From: Pyrenopolyporus hunteri
Lineage: Eukaryota > Ascomycota > Sordariomycetes > Xylariales > Hypoxylaceae
Direction of reading: 5' to 3'
NCBI GenBank assembly: GCA_902806595.1
Contig: CADCXC010000037.1
Coordinates: 2,108,001-2,172,000, forward strand
DNA length: 64,000 nt
Shown here: positions 55,376 to 64,000 of the stretch, piece by piece
Position numbering within the stretch: the first letter of the stretch is position 1
Layout: each line of letters opens with the position of its first letter
Translations under genes and position numbers: made by a program
Notes under the pieces: generated by a model
The model's database searches: none
What the model was told of the DNA's origin: nothing
Seen by the model: only the letters and a program-made list of their open reading frames with translations

Positions 55376-56276
55376 TCACAGCTCTCTCCTTCTTCTCAGT
55401 TTAGACGGTGCGGGATTTGCGCCCTCCCAATCCGTCAAGTTGAAGACTTGTACTCCCCAACCCTCTAGCTCCTCAATAGCGGCGGTCTTGTCCTCGGCGC
55501 TCGTAGACTCGGTAGCATCCTCGATGAGTATGACTTCGTACCCCAGTTTAATCCCGTCGATACTTGTCCCCCGTACGCATGCGTTTGTAAGAAGCCCCGT
55601 AACTATAAGTGTCTCGATACCGTGGAGGCCCAACTCCGAATGCAGAGTGGTGAAACGGTGGTATTGGTTGTCGGCAAAGGCCGAGTACGAGTCGATGCGA
55701 TGATCCTGCGCCTTCTTAATGTAAGCGACGGGCGTGCGGTAGCCCTCTAGCAGATGCAGCCGCATCCGGACCCCGCGCTCGATTTCGGCGCCCCATGTTT
55801 CCGGGACGCAATGCTCTGCATATAGGGTTTGCGTCTCGGTCTTCGTGGGCGTATCTACGAAGCTGTCGTTCACGGTGTCACCGGCGACTTTGCCCGGGTG
55901 GTTTGAGAAGAACGAGACATGATCCGTGGGGTGCCAGTCTATTTCGCTAGTTAGGCTAGCTGCTGCTGTCGAACGATTGAGCGGTATTACCCTGAGAGGC
56001 GACAATGAAGGGCCATTCGTGATTATCTAAGAGTTGGTAGATCTTGGGAAGGATAGCGGGGGCCCGCGGGTTGGCCAGCGAACCGGTGATGAAATCGTTT
56101 TGTACATCGACAATGGCCAGAGCTGTCTTCTTGTGTATTTTACTCGAGAACTAGGTCAAACTATTAGTGTTAAGAAGAGCGACGACTCGGTCAATGGGTA
56201 CGATCGGGGGATTCACTGGAACGGCATATCCGAAACTACCGAGTGCAATTATACAGGGTATGCTATAAGCCCACAT
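55376..56276 (-). CDS. Nicotinamidase-like isochorismatase-fold hydrolase
   Basis: This is a cysteine hydrolase related to Pnc1, which converts nicotinamide to nicotinate in NAD salvage. The core is secure: ALAIVDVQNDFITGSL (catalytic Asp), SQDWHPTDHVSF (metal-binding Asp/His), YIKKAQD (catalytic Lys) and VTGLLTNACVRGTSID (catalytic Cys). A 52-nt intron (55939-55990) lies within the SQDWHP block. The 5' end is less sure. The conserved exon begins downstream of an in-frame TAG. The best model uses an ATG at 56276, whose 20-codon exon encodes a hydrophobic leader (MWAYSIPCIIALGSFGYAVP), joined across a 66-nt intron (56151-56216) to give 260 residues. If right, the enzyme may enter the secretory pathway. 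The true start could instead lie in an exon I did not find. Confidence 0.82.
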
Positions 56277-57230
56277 ATTGCTTTTCCCCGTTAATTCGAT
56301 AATAGCTACACCCTTTTTCGCCTATATGCGTACTTTCGATGCTTAGGTTGCTGAATATTAATTGGAAATAAGATTAAACCTCGAGTAGAGCACGGATTCT
56401 AACATAAAAATTTTGGGATTACGAAACGATCCGCGTTTGTCACCTTTGAAGCTAAGAAGAACGACTAAGATCTCACTACATATAATCCTAATACCGACGT
56501 ATTTAAGTCGTCGGCTATTCATCTGATAAGGGTCATCAGATAAGTTGTACAGGTAGCTATCTCGGAAGATAAGCCTCTGGCGAGATAGGGGAGGGAGATG
56601 TAAATAAAATGTCATATTTTATTTGAGAGTTTCCGGCACCGTACTTATCGGGGCGGAGCTTACATAACATACCTACTTACATGCGTGTATTCGGAAGATA
56701 ATTGTAGATATCAATATTTACTTATGCGATCGTGAAATATGTATCGAAGGCATATAATGATGATCTAGGATGATTGATGATTTAGGTGAATACGTAAGCC
56801 AAGCAAGCCCCCTGAAGACCGCCAAGAACGTCTACATAGAACGAAACTGGGAAAACCATCACCTATTAGCATCCTATCGTGTTGAGGTTTAAGGAAGTCG
56901 TATGGCGTCCGAACTTACCTTCCAAAGAAGGAGTGATGACGTCGGGCATTGCTATGTAGGTAGACGAAGAGCGCGGCAGTCAGTTGCGATGCCACTCCAT
57001 CTGAATCTAGTTTATTCTCATAGAGTAACTACTTATCCCAGACTCCTTTTTTTATAATTATTTTGGTTTTAATCTTCAATTACCTAAATAATAGATTCAA
57101 AACATCTCGGTTTATTACCCACCCCGTCGAGCCCGTCGTTCGCTAAGCTGTTGGCCTCCCCAGTGCCGCCTATTCTACCTATGTATCGGTCTCTTTTATC
57201 CCCGTCATCTCGTTTCGCGCTTCTATTTTG
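56277..57230. promoter_or_regulatory. Divergent intergenic region, nicotinamidase-like and PAP2 genes
   Basis: It must contain both promoters. It is AT-rich around 56330-56760 and has no supported coding frame. Confidence 0.35.
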
Positions 57231-58505
57231 ATGGACCCGTATATAGGAGGCGCAAGAGTTTCTCGCGCCGGACCCGCCCAAGATGCACCAAATACCAGGA
57301 AGCGCCAGAGATGGCCGGCCTTACATAGCGAACCATACTCAATAGAAAAACGGCCTTCTTTCGGTTTATGGTTGAGGGTTACTTGGCTAGACATCCTGAC
57401 GATGCTTATTATTGGCGCAGTAGCCATCGGCGTAAGTTTGACAGGTTCTCTGGCGTAACGTGACATACCTACCAACATTGCATAGGTCTATAATCTTCGT
57501 CCGGCCGGAACCCGGATGTTTCCCCTTACAATCATAGATCCCCGTACCGGCGAAGATACCGGCGAGGTCGTCTATCCACAGTTCGCATACCCATACCGTC
57601 CTCAGATTATCCCCTCCTGGCTGGATACTGTCCTTGCCATTCTGGTTCCTCTCGCTACCTTCTTCTTAGTTCAGATCCGCATTCGAAGTTTCTGGGATCT
57701 CAACAACGCTATCATCGGTTGTATCTACGCTCTCGAGACATCTGCTGCCTTTCAGGTTATGATTAAATGGCTTATTGGCGGGTTGAGACCGAACTTCTAC
57801 GACGTTTGCCAGCCTGACCCCAGCCTTGCCAGTAATTCAGGGCTCGGCACCGGTTATAGGCACTACATGTTTACTTCAGAGGTATGCACGAGCGGTCAGG
57901 GGCGACCTCTATGGAATGCTATGCAGAGTTTCCCAAGCGGCCATTCGACGACTTCCACCGCCGCCGGGGTCTATCTTTTCCTGTACTTAAACGCCAAGTT
58001 CAAGGTGTTCGCAAATTACCATTCCTCAATGTGGAAGCTCGTCCTAGTATACCTCCCCATCTTAGGAGCTATGCTCATTTGCGGGGCTTTGACGATAGAC
58101 AAGTCGCATAACTGGTACGATATCCTCGCGGGTATTACGATTGGTGCGGTGTTCGCGCTTTCAGCGTATCGCATGGTATATGCGAGCATATGGGACTGGC
58201 GCACTAATCACATCCCGCTAAACCGAGGGTCCGCGTTCATATGGAGAGAATACTGCGAAGGTTCAAACTTTGTGTGTACGAACAGAGTCGGTTGGAGAGC
58301 GGGGCACCCGGAAAACGAGAAAGAGATACTACCGGGCCCTGTTACGAGAAATGGGAACATAACGGGCCATTCAAGCGTGCGATCTAAGGGATACGGCGAT
58401 GATACTGTTGAGGGGCGAAATGATATGAACGGTCAGAGTTTGCGACAATCTCAACATTCTCTCCGTCGCTCCAGAGACCGGGATGGGGGCGCCGATATGG
58501 TCTGA
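57231..58505 (+). CDS. PAP2-family lipid phosphate phosphatase
   Basis: This is an integral membrane enzyme dephosphorylating diacylglycerol pyrophosphate, phosphatidate or related lipids, the Dpp1/Lpp1 class. Two exons (57231-57431 and 57486-58505) give 406 residues. An N-terminal polar tail precedes six predicted helices (WLDILTMLIIGAVAIGV, LDTVLAILVPLATFFLVQI, LVLVYLPILGAMLICGAL and others). Catalytic motif 1 is KWLIGGLRPNF and motif 2 is FPSGHSTTS. Motif 3 is incomplete: CGALTIDKSHNWYDILAG keeps His and Asp, but the usual Ser-Arg is replaced by Ala-Leu. A polar, basic C-terminal tail of about 90 residues follows the last helix. The ATG chosen is preceded in frame by a TTG that cannot serve as start. 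It is divergent from the nicotinamidase-like gene. Confidence 0.9.
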
Positions 58506-59804
58506 AGTCTAGGGGTACGATAATGGCCCTTAAGAGGCACGAGGCCTAATAATTACTTGGTTAGTACGTATTAGATCATCATTTTAATATGCGCTTTTTA
58601 CCTTTCGTTGGAAACTTGTGCAGTGGTAACGGTACAGTAACGAGAAGGAATTATATTTATTACCTTCATCGCTTGGGAATTTAGGCTCGTCTACCGTGGC
58701 CGGCCTTTGAACTTTGAGGTCGATGCGAAGAAAGGGGGTCATTAAAAAGGATATCGGCCACCCTCTAATAAGCGCACTGCTGTAAACCTTCGTGGGGCAG
58801 CGGTATGAGCGCTCTTTCGGGGGTCGCCACGCCTTCAAGTAACAGGTCCTCCATCTGTACACATGCTGGAATTCGGTTAACTTATAATCAATGATATAAC
58901 TTTCGCATATTCTATTCCTGTATTATAGAATTTTGGATCGAAGTATACTTGGAATACTCGTAGAATATAATTTGGGGCCGTCCATTGAAGCTTTCTTCAC
59001 GGTCATGTAGAATTAAGCTACAGGTCAAGACGGTCTTCTGTAGGTATTTAACCTTTAATATATTGCTTGTCCTTATAAAAATAATCCCACTTCCATATTT
59101 CCATGGAATGATTTGTCAGTGCTCTGTACATCATAGACCACGTTGACTTCGCTTGCGTATCACATCCATTTATCTGTTTGTTTAAGTCGTAAGGGTAAGT
59201 GTTCCGTGTGCTACCTATGCGCAAGACCCCCTTCTAGAATGCGCGGGGCCGTCGCCCCTAACCCTATCTACCATACGCACCTATTTCAAGACTTTGAAAA
59301 ATCTTGCTATAATGCGCACCGACTCACCTTAAAGGTAGATTGAATCACCGTCTCTTCCTTATAATGAAGTCCCTTTATTAAAAGATTGTTGGCTGCTGCT
59401 CTTCGACGCCCCACAAATCGCGGTTAGCTAAGGGGACTAATTGGGCTGAGCTTGGGTATAGTAACCGACAAAGAAGCTTATCCTAAGATGTCGCGCGGAT
59501 TTGCTTGGAAGTTTGATCCCGCGGCTTTCACGTTGTCGTAATCTTGTTTGCATAGCGGCTTTGCTACGTGCTCCAAAGCCAACATTGTCCGTGCGAAATA
59601 TATATATATATAGACGAGGAGAGACGGCCAGGTAGAGGAATAAGTTAACCCTAGCTCCTATGAATCTATCCCAGGTATCGCAAGAAAATTCCGTGGACAT
59701 CCAGAAAGCTACATGTTCCTATAGTCCAAATAACCCTAGACTGGAAACATTTGCAACTGGTCCCTCCGCTACTCCTTATCCCATAAACGAGTAGCACGAG
59801 TGGG
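58506..59804. other. Intergenic stretch with a short TA microsatellite
   Basis: No coding frame is supported. A run of alternating TA (about 16 bp) lies near 59599-59614. The last 200 bp form the promoter side of the histidine-phosphatase gene. Confidence 0.3.
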
Positions 59805-60638
59805 ATGGCACCTACTATCGATATCATACGCCATGCGCAGGCCCACCACAATGTCCTTGGCCCCTATATCCGGGATCCAGGGATAACCGACGAGGGCGAA
59901 GAAGAATGCTACTATCTACGTTCGAACTATCCTTTCGGAAATGAAGTCGCCCTTGTATTCTCCTCCCCCCTGAGACGCGCCATCGACACCGCTATCATCG
60001 GCATCATGCCCGTCGTCCACCCCAGCATCAAGATCATGCTCCTCCCCGAGCTGCAAGAGGTCAACGCCACGCCTAGCAGCACGGGGTCTCCGAAGGAGAG
60101 GCTCCGCAAATTATACGACCCCAAGATGGTGGACGTGTCGCCCCTCAAAAAGAAATGGTACCGCAAGGACCCGGATAGCCCCTTCGAGCCGACCCCGAGC
60201 AAGGTCGAGGAGCGCGCGCGCACGGCGCGGGGGCTGCTCCAGGCCATGGCGCAGGACGCCGTGGACACCGGGAGGCCGGACGCGCACATCGTGGTGGTGA
60301 CGCACGGCGAGTTCGCGCACTGGCTGACGGAGGACTTCGTGGGCGTTAGCGGCACCCGGAATTCTGACTGGGCCAACGCCGAGATGCGGTCTTACCAGTT
60401 CGCGAGCCTGGATGCGCCCGAGGCCAGCCTGGTCGAGACGCCGGAGAGTATCGCGGCGCGGTGTCCGAGAGTCGCCTGGGCGCAGCTGACGGAATCGGAG
60501 AGAGCGGTGCTTAAGGAGATGGCTACTACGCGCGCGCAGAAGCATAACGAGCATGCTCGGACTTTGAGGGCGATGTGTCGGAAGAAAGATGAGGAGGAGG
60601 AGGATGAATGGGTTGATGTGGATGATGAAGAGGCATGA
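59805..60638 (+). CDS. Histidine phosphatase (phosphoglycerate-mutase-like)
   Basis: This is a single-exon gene of 277 residues in the histidine phosphatase superfamily, branch 1. The phosphoryl-acceptor motif is IIRHAQAHHN (about 8), with ALVFSSPLRRAIDTA (about 50) and IVVVTHGEFAHWL (second catalytic His, about 166). Fungal members of this branch act on small phosphorylated metabolites or proteins of unknown identity. The usual cofactor-dependent mutase insertions are missing, so phosphatase activity is more likely than mutase activity. The C terminus is a helical charged region ending in a very acidic tail (DEEEEDEWVDVDDEEA). The GC content of the second half is clearly higher than in surrounding sequence. 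The short spacing to the PAP2 gene has no evident functional meaning. Confidence 0.9.
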   Translation: MAPTIDIIRHAQAHHNVLGPYIRDPGITDEGEEECYYLRSNYPFGNEVALVFSSPLRRAIDTAIIGIMPVVHPSIKIMLLPELQEVNATPSSTGSPKERLRKLYDPKMVDVSPLKKKWYRKDPDSPFEPTPSKVEERARTARGLLQAMAQDAVDTGRPDAHIVVVTHGEFAHWLTEDFVGVSGTRNSDWANAEMRSYQFASLDAPEASLVETPESIAARCPRVAWAQLTESERAVLKEMATTRAQKHNEHARTLRAMCRKKDEEEEDEWVDVDDEEA

Positions 60639-61036
60639 GTGGAGGTGGTAATGACACGACGTGATTTATGTTTTCTTGGATACCGACTGTCTGGATACCT
60701 GCATACCACGCGGTTTCCTTAGCCCTTTCGACGACGGTGTGGTGGGGTAGTTATTTGAGGGTAGAAGCTTCATTTTGACATGTTTGGGTTTTTGATCTGT
60801 CGCCTTGGCTTTGCTGGATAAACTTTGGGACCAGAATGCTTTAGTGAGTTGGGTAGGAACTAGGATTCCTTTAGAAATAGAAATATACATGAAAAATTAA
60901 ATAGCCGTCTTATATTGGGTCTATTAAAGTTGAAGTTGTAGAGGATTTGATGAATGTTGACGGCTGAGCCGAAAGAATGAAAAATAGGGGAGAGGGCCAA
61001 CGTGAAACTGCTCAGAACTGGCTTTAACTGGCCTTT
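60639..61036. other. Convergent intergenic region
   Basis: Between the histidine-phosphatase stop and the 3' end of the HET relic. No gene is supported. Confidence 0.3.
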
Positions 61037-62982
61037 CTATCCTGGGTCTTTGGACATCTTAAATCCCCCAGGAAAAGGATAACGTGGGTAAACATCAATA
61101 TTATTATAATGTAACCAATATTCATTCACGTCCCTCCGCGAGCCCGACCCACGCCTCTTCATCGACATCCCAAGAACATATCCGGGACGCAACGTGAGTA
61201 ACCGGTCGGTCCACTCTACAGCCAAAATGTTGAGCCTCCTCTCCGCCTTAATAAACCTGAGATTATTATCATTATACTTACGCGATACCACGATGAAGGA
61301 GTGTTTCCCAGACGGCTTCTGCGCTTGGGAAGGCCAGAAGGACTTTAGTTCTCCGACTTGCTCCTATTTGGCGTTGTACATTTTACCGTCTTCTAGGTCT
61401 AAAATCGCGTGGCTGTTCCAAAAGAGAAGACGTCCCGAGTCCCTGAACTCACCATCTTCGCTCTTCTGCAACGAGTTTGGATCGATCGCTGTGTTCCCTT
61501 TCCACCCAGCCGAAGTGGTGTGGTCGATACCGCACATTTTCGCCGTCGGGGCGGATTCGAGCGCCTTTTCCGTAGAGCCTAGCTTAGTAGCCTTTCCGCT
61601 TAGACTGAGCTTCGTAATATTGAGTTCTGGCTCAATCACGGATAGCTGTAGGATCGCGCGCGACACTCCTAGAATATTATCCCACCCCAACCATGACCAG
61701 CTGAGAAATTGCATCTCATGAAACGTCCCATCACTAGATCTCACACGATGCGGTCCGCGCCGCCGCTCGGGAAGGCCATACAGCTGCCACTCGTGATCCC
61801 AGTACCAGACGATGTTGGACCAAGCCAAACTATCATCGAACTACGATGAAACTGAGTGGTCCCAATAAAATTCGTGACCCGTGTTAACTTCCGCCCTCTT
61901 CAAAACACCAGTAAACGCGTCTAACGCATCGGCCTGCACGGTAAATTTCCTGTTGCAATAACCCCGAATCATCTCATCCAACTCTCTATAAGCGAAGTTA
62001 TTATAGCCACCGAAGTCCCCAAAGACCTGGTGACCAGACGGTACGGAGTACGTAACGTCGTTAGGAGCGACGGTTGTCGGGAAGGACTCGAAAGCGATGC
62101 TTTCGCAGCATTTGGAGGTCTCACAGCTCCAGAATATTTGGTTTTCTGAGATAATAAGAGTTCGGCGAGAGCAAAGGCCTTCTTGGAATGTCCACCCGCG
62201 AGTTTTCCACCGGCTATCCTGATACGCTTGGTCGAGATGTAGAACGTCCATTAAGCCTAGGTCTTTGGCGACACGTGCCGTGCGCTGATTGATGGTCCGG
62301 GGTGTGCCATTGATTCTAGGGAGCCCGTCGATAGCTGTACCACATGCCGCAACTATCGTCAAAGCTGCCCTCGAGTATATTAAGTCCATCTGTGGAATCT
62401 GGATGGCCTTGTCGGCGTCGGAATCCTGGAAGACACACAGTCGGTCGACCCAGAGGAATCCAACGCCCATCTCACGAGTTAACTGCATCGCGTCTAGAAT
62501 GGTCTTCGGCAGCACCTAGTCTTGGAGGGAACCTGGCGTGTTCATATTTTCTAATCCGGCTTGGGTTGTTTGGAAATGGTTGATCTCGTCGCCCCATACG
62601 TAGACGAATACGCCGGGTTCGAGCCCTTCAGCAGCCCGTCAAGGACCATATCCTTCCGCGCCAGCGCCCCCGTCACCGGCGACGACCCGAGCCGGCTCCC
62701 GGAGCTCCAGAACGCGGAGGTGATCTGCTCCGGCTGGTCGAGGAGGTGCCCGATATATCCCCGCAGTGGGAGGGCCCACGAGGCGTCCGCGATGAGGGTG
62801 CAGAGCTCGCATGTGGTGGCCGCGGCGCGGACCGAAGCGAGATTTGCTCGCTGCTTTTAAGTTGGCTGTTTGTAAGAGCGGCTTTTTGGAGATTGAAGCG
62901 CCCAGTTGTGAGTTGGGACCAGTCTATTGAGCGGCAGAAGCCGCATAGGTAGACGCTCGTCGTCTGAGTCCGTTGTGGACAT
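61037..62982 (-). pseudogene. HET-domain (heterokaryon incompatibility) pseudogene
   Basis: A nearly full-length HET protein gene is recognisable but broken. From the 5' end are an acidic start (ATG at 62982, MSTTDSDDERLP), CGFCRSIDWSQL in a second frame, TTCELCTLIADASW back in the first, and FVYVWGDEINHFQTTQAGLEN in a third. The core HET signatures follow: LPKTILDAMQLTREMGVGFLWVDRLCVFQD, QMDLIYSRAALTIVAA, and RGWTFQEGLCSRRTLIISENQIFWSC. The C-terminal FLSWSWLGW block comes after. Three in-frame TAG codons interrupt it (62516-62518, 61841-61843, 61364-61366), with homology continuing across each. No GT-AG pairs that would splice out the frameshifts were found. HET proteins trigger programmed cell death on hyphal fusion between unlike strains, and decayed copies are common. 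I do not reconstruct the intact protein. Confidence 0.85.
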
Positions 62983-63469
62983 GATGGATTTGGGGGTGCT
63001 GCCAGCGGTTTACGATGGATGGGCTTAAGATCTAATATGATTTTGGTAATATGTCCTATCGGAAGGCTGCCTCTCTAAATATAAACCCGGAGGTCCATCC
63101 TAGATGAGGATGACTGGTGAAATGGGTGAATAGATTGGCATAGGTGATATTCGGCTGCGGCTGAAGTCATGAGATGGTATCGTCAACGGTAAGACTGAAT
63201 TCACGGGTGGATGCTATCGTCGGCAGTCTAGAGATTGTTGATATCAGTTTTCAAGAGAAATTTCTACAGGACGGAGTCAAAAGGCACTTGGATATTATAC
63301 ATCCACGATGGATGAAAACTTGAATGGAACGTGTGCGAGAATGAAATGGGAAATACCACAAGGTCGTAGACGACTTGACTATCGAAGCTAACCACGTAAC
63401 GGCTTGCCGGGACGGTGACACTTTTCCCGGGCGTCAAACAGAAATAACATTACGCCTCTAAGACCCTAG
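62983..63469. other. Intergenic stretch between the HET relic and NOP2
   Basis: It holds the former promoter region of the HET gene and the NOP2 3' flank. No coding frame is supported. Confidence 0.3.
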
Positions 63470-64000
63470 CTATGCCTTCTTTTTACCCTTCTCCTTAGCT
63501 TCGCTTTTCGCCTTCGCGTCGCCATTTTCTTTTGGCTTCGCCAACGCCTTTGGATCAAGACCACGTCTCCTCATGGCGTTGCGCTTAGCTCTCTCAATAT
63601 ACTTCTCATCTTCTTCATCGTCGAAGCCACCAAAATCATTTTGTCCCTTAGCTTGTCCGGGTACCTCTTCGTCTGCAATGATGGGCGTCTTGTCGATAAC
63701 TTCTTCATCTGCGCGGGGTGCCGAAGCAGATTGAGCGGGCTTATCCTTAACGAGGTTGGCGGGCGTCGGCCCAATCTTCTGGAACTTGGCGATAAAGAAA
63801 CCATCCACGTTATAGGTATGAGGATAGTACCTGCGTGTTAAACGCAGACTCGGGTCGAACTTCTTGCCCATGTAGCTGGTGAACCCTTCCTTGCCGAAGG
63901 GGAGCTCGGTAGAAACTAGTTTTACGTTCGGTCGCTTGCTAAGGGCATACTGGACTACCTGCTCATTCTCCTCGACGGTGACAGAACACGTAGAGTAGAC
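63470..64000 (-). CDS. NOP2: 25S rRNA (cytosine-C5)-methyltransferase NOP2, C-terminal part
   Basis: The gene enters from the right window edge, so only the last 176 residues are visible, in one uninterrupted frame. VYSTCSVTVEENEQVVQYAL is the motif carrying the catalytic TC cysteine of the NSUN/Nop2 family. It is followed by LPFGKEGFTSYMGKKFDPSLRLTRRYYPHTYNVDGFFIAKFQKIGP, the closing strands of the methyltransferase fold. NOP2 methylates a conserved cytosine of the large-subunit rRNA in the nucleolus and is essential for 60S assembly. The C-terminal tail (about 110 residues) is acidic in its middle (GGFDDEEDEKYIERAKRNAMRRRG) and ends in a Lys-rich run (KEKGKKKA), typical of nucleolar proteins. 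Confidence 0.95.
   Translation of the reverse strand, partial: VYSTCSVTVEENEQVVQYALSKRPNVKLVSTELPFGKEGFTSYMGKKFDPSLRLTRRYYPHTYNVDGFFIAKFQKIGPTPANLVKDKPAQSASAPRADEEVIDKTPIIADEEVPGQAKGQNDFGGFDDEEDEKYIERAKRNAMRRRGLDPKALAKPKENGDAKAKSEAKEKGKKKA

Overview
This is a nuclear window from a filamentous ascomycete, most likely Pezizomycotina of the Sordariomycetes type. The reasons are: 50-130 nt introns with GT(A/G)NGT donors and CTAAC-like branch sites; the fused pentafunctional AROM shikimate enzyme; a fungal Byr4/Bfa1 septation regulator; an Atg37-type acyl-CoA-binding protein; a HET-domain gene; an intron-bearing nuclear tRNA; and intergenic TACCTAGGTA repeat clusters. The order or species cannot be fixed from sequence alone. 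I support 25 protein genes (two cut by the window edges), one HET pseudogene, one tRNA gene and one inverted-repeat transposon-like element. Most genes had to be assembled exon by exon; coordinates given for spliced genes run from start to stop codon, and exon limits are in the evidence.

Layout. 1-16.6 kb: AROM (minus, cut at its shikimate dehydrogenase domain), an MFS drug transporter with eight introns, a Mss4/GFA-like zinc protein convergent with Atg37/ACBD5, then a head-to-head pair of RNase III (Rnt1/Pac1 type) and mitochondrial ribosomal protein mS33. 16.6-26 kb: a PUF RNA-binding protein, the 75/78-kDa subunit of complex I with a 15-nt micro-exon, and tRNA-Pro(AGG). 26-34.3 kb: a GPI-anchored secreted protein, followed by four minus-strand accessory genes: an FAD monooxygenase, a purple acid phosphatase, a metallo-beta-lactamase-fold enzyme and a secreted DUF1264 protein. 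36-44.5 kb: Byr4/Bfa1 and XRCC4 head to head, then an aldo/keto reductase lacking the usual catalytic His. 44.5-53 kb: a gene-poor AT-rich gap, an orphan gene, a 666-bp inverted-repeat element, selenoprotein-O-type AMPylase, and a multi-pass membrane protein. 53-64 kb: an ankyrin-repeat protein, a nicotinamidase-like hydrolase, a PAP2 lipid phosphatase, a histidine phosphatase, a decayed HET gene and the C-terminal end of NOP2.

The genes do not form a single pathway. Core housekeeping genes (aromatic amino acids, complex I, ribosome and rRNA processing, DNA repair, mitotic exit) are interspersed with accessory genes typical of fungal genomes. I found no secondary-metabolite backbone gene, CRISPR array, virus or prokaryotic-style system. 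The most interesting items are the nested inverted-repeat element, the HET pseudogene with three in-frame TAG codons, the complex I micro-exon, a GC-AG intron in mS33, and two enzymes whose signature active-site residues are changed.
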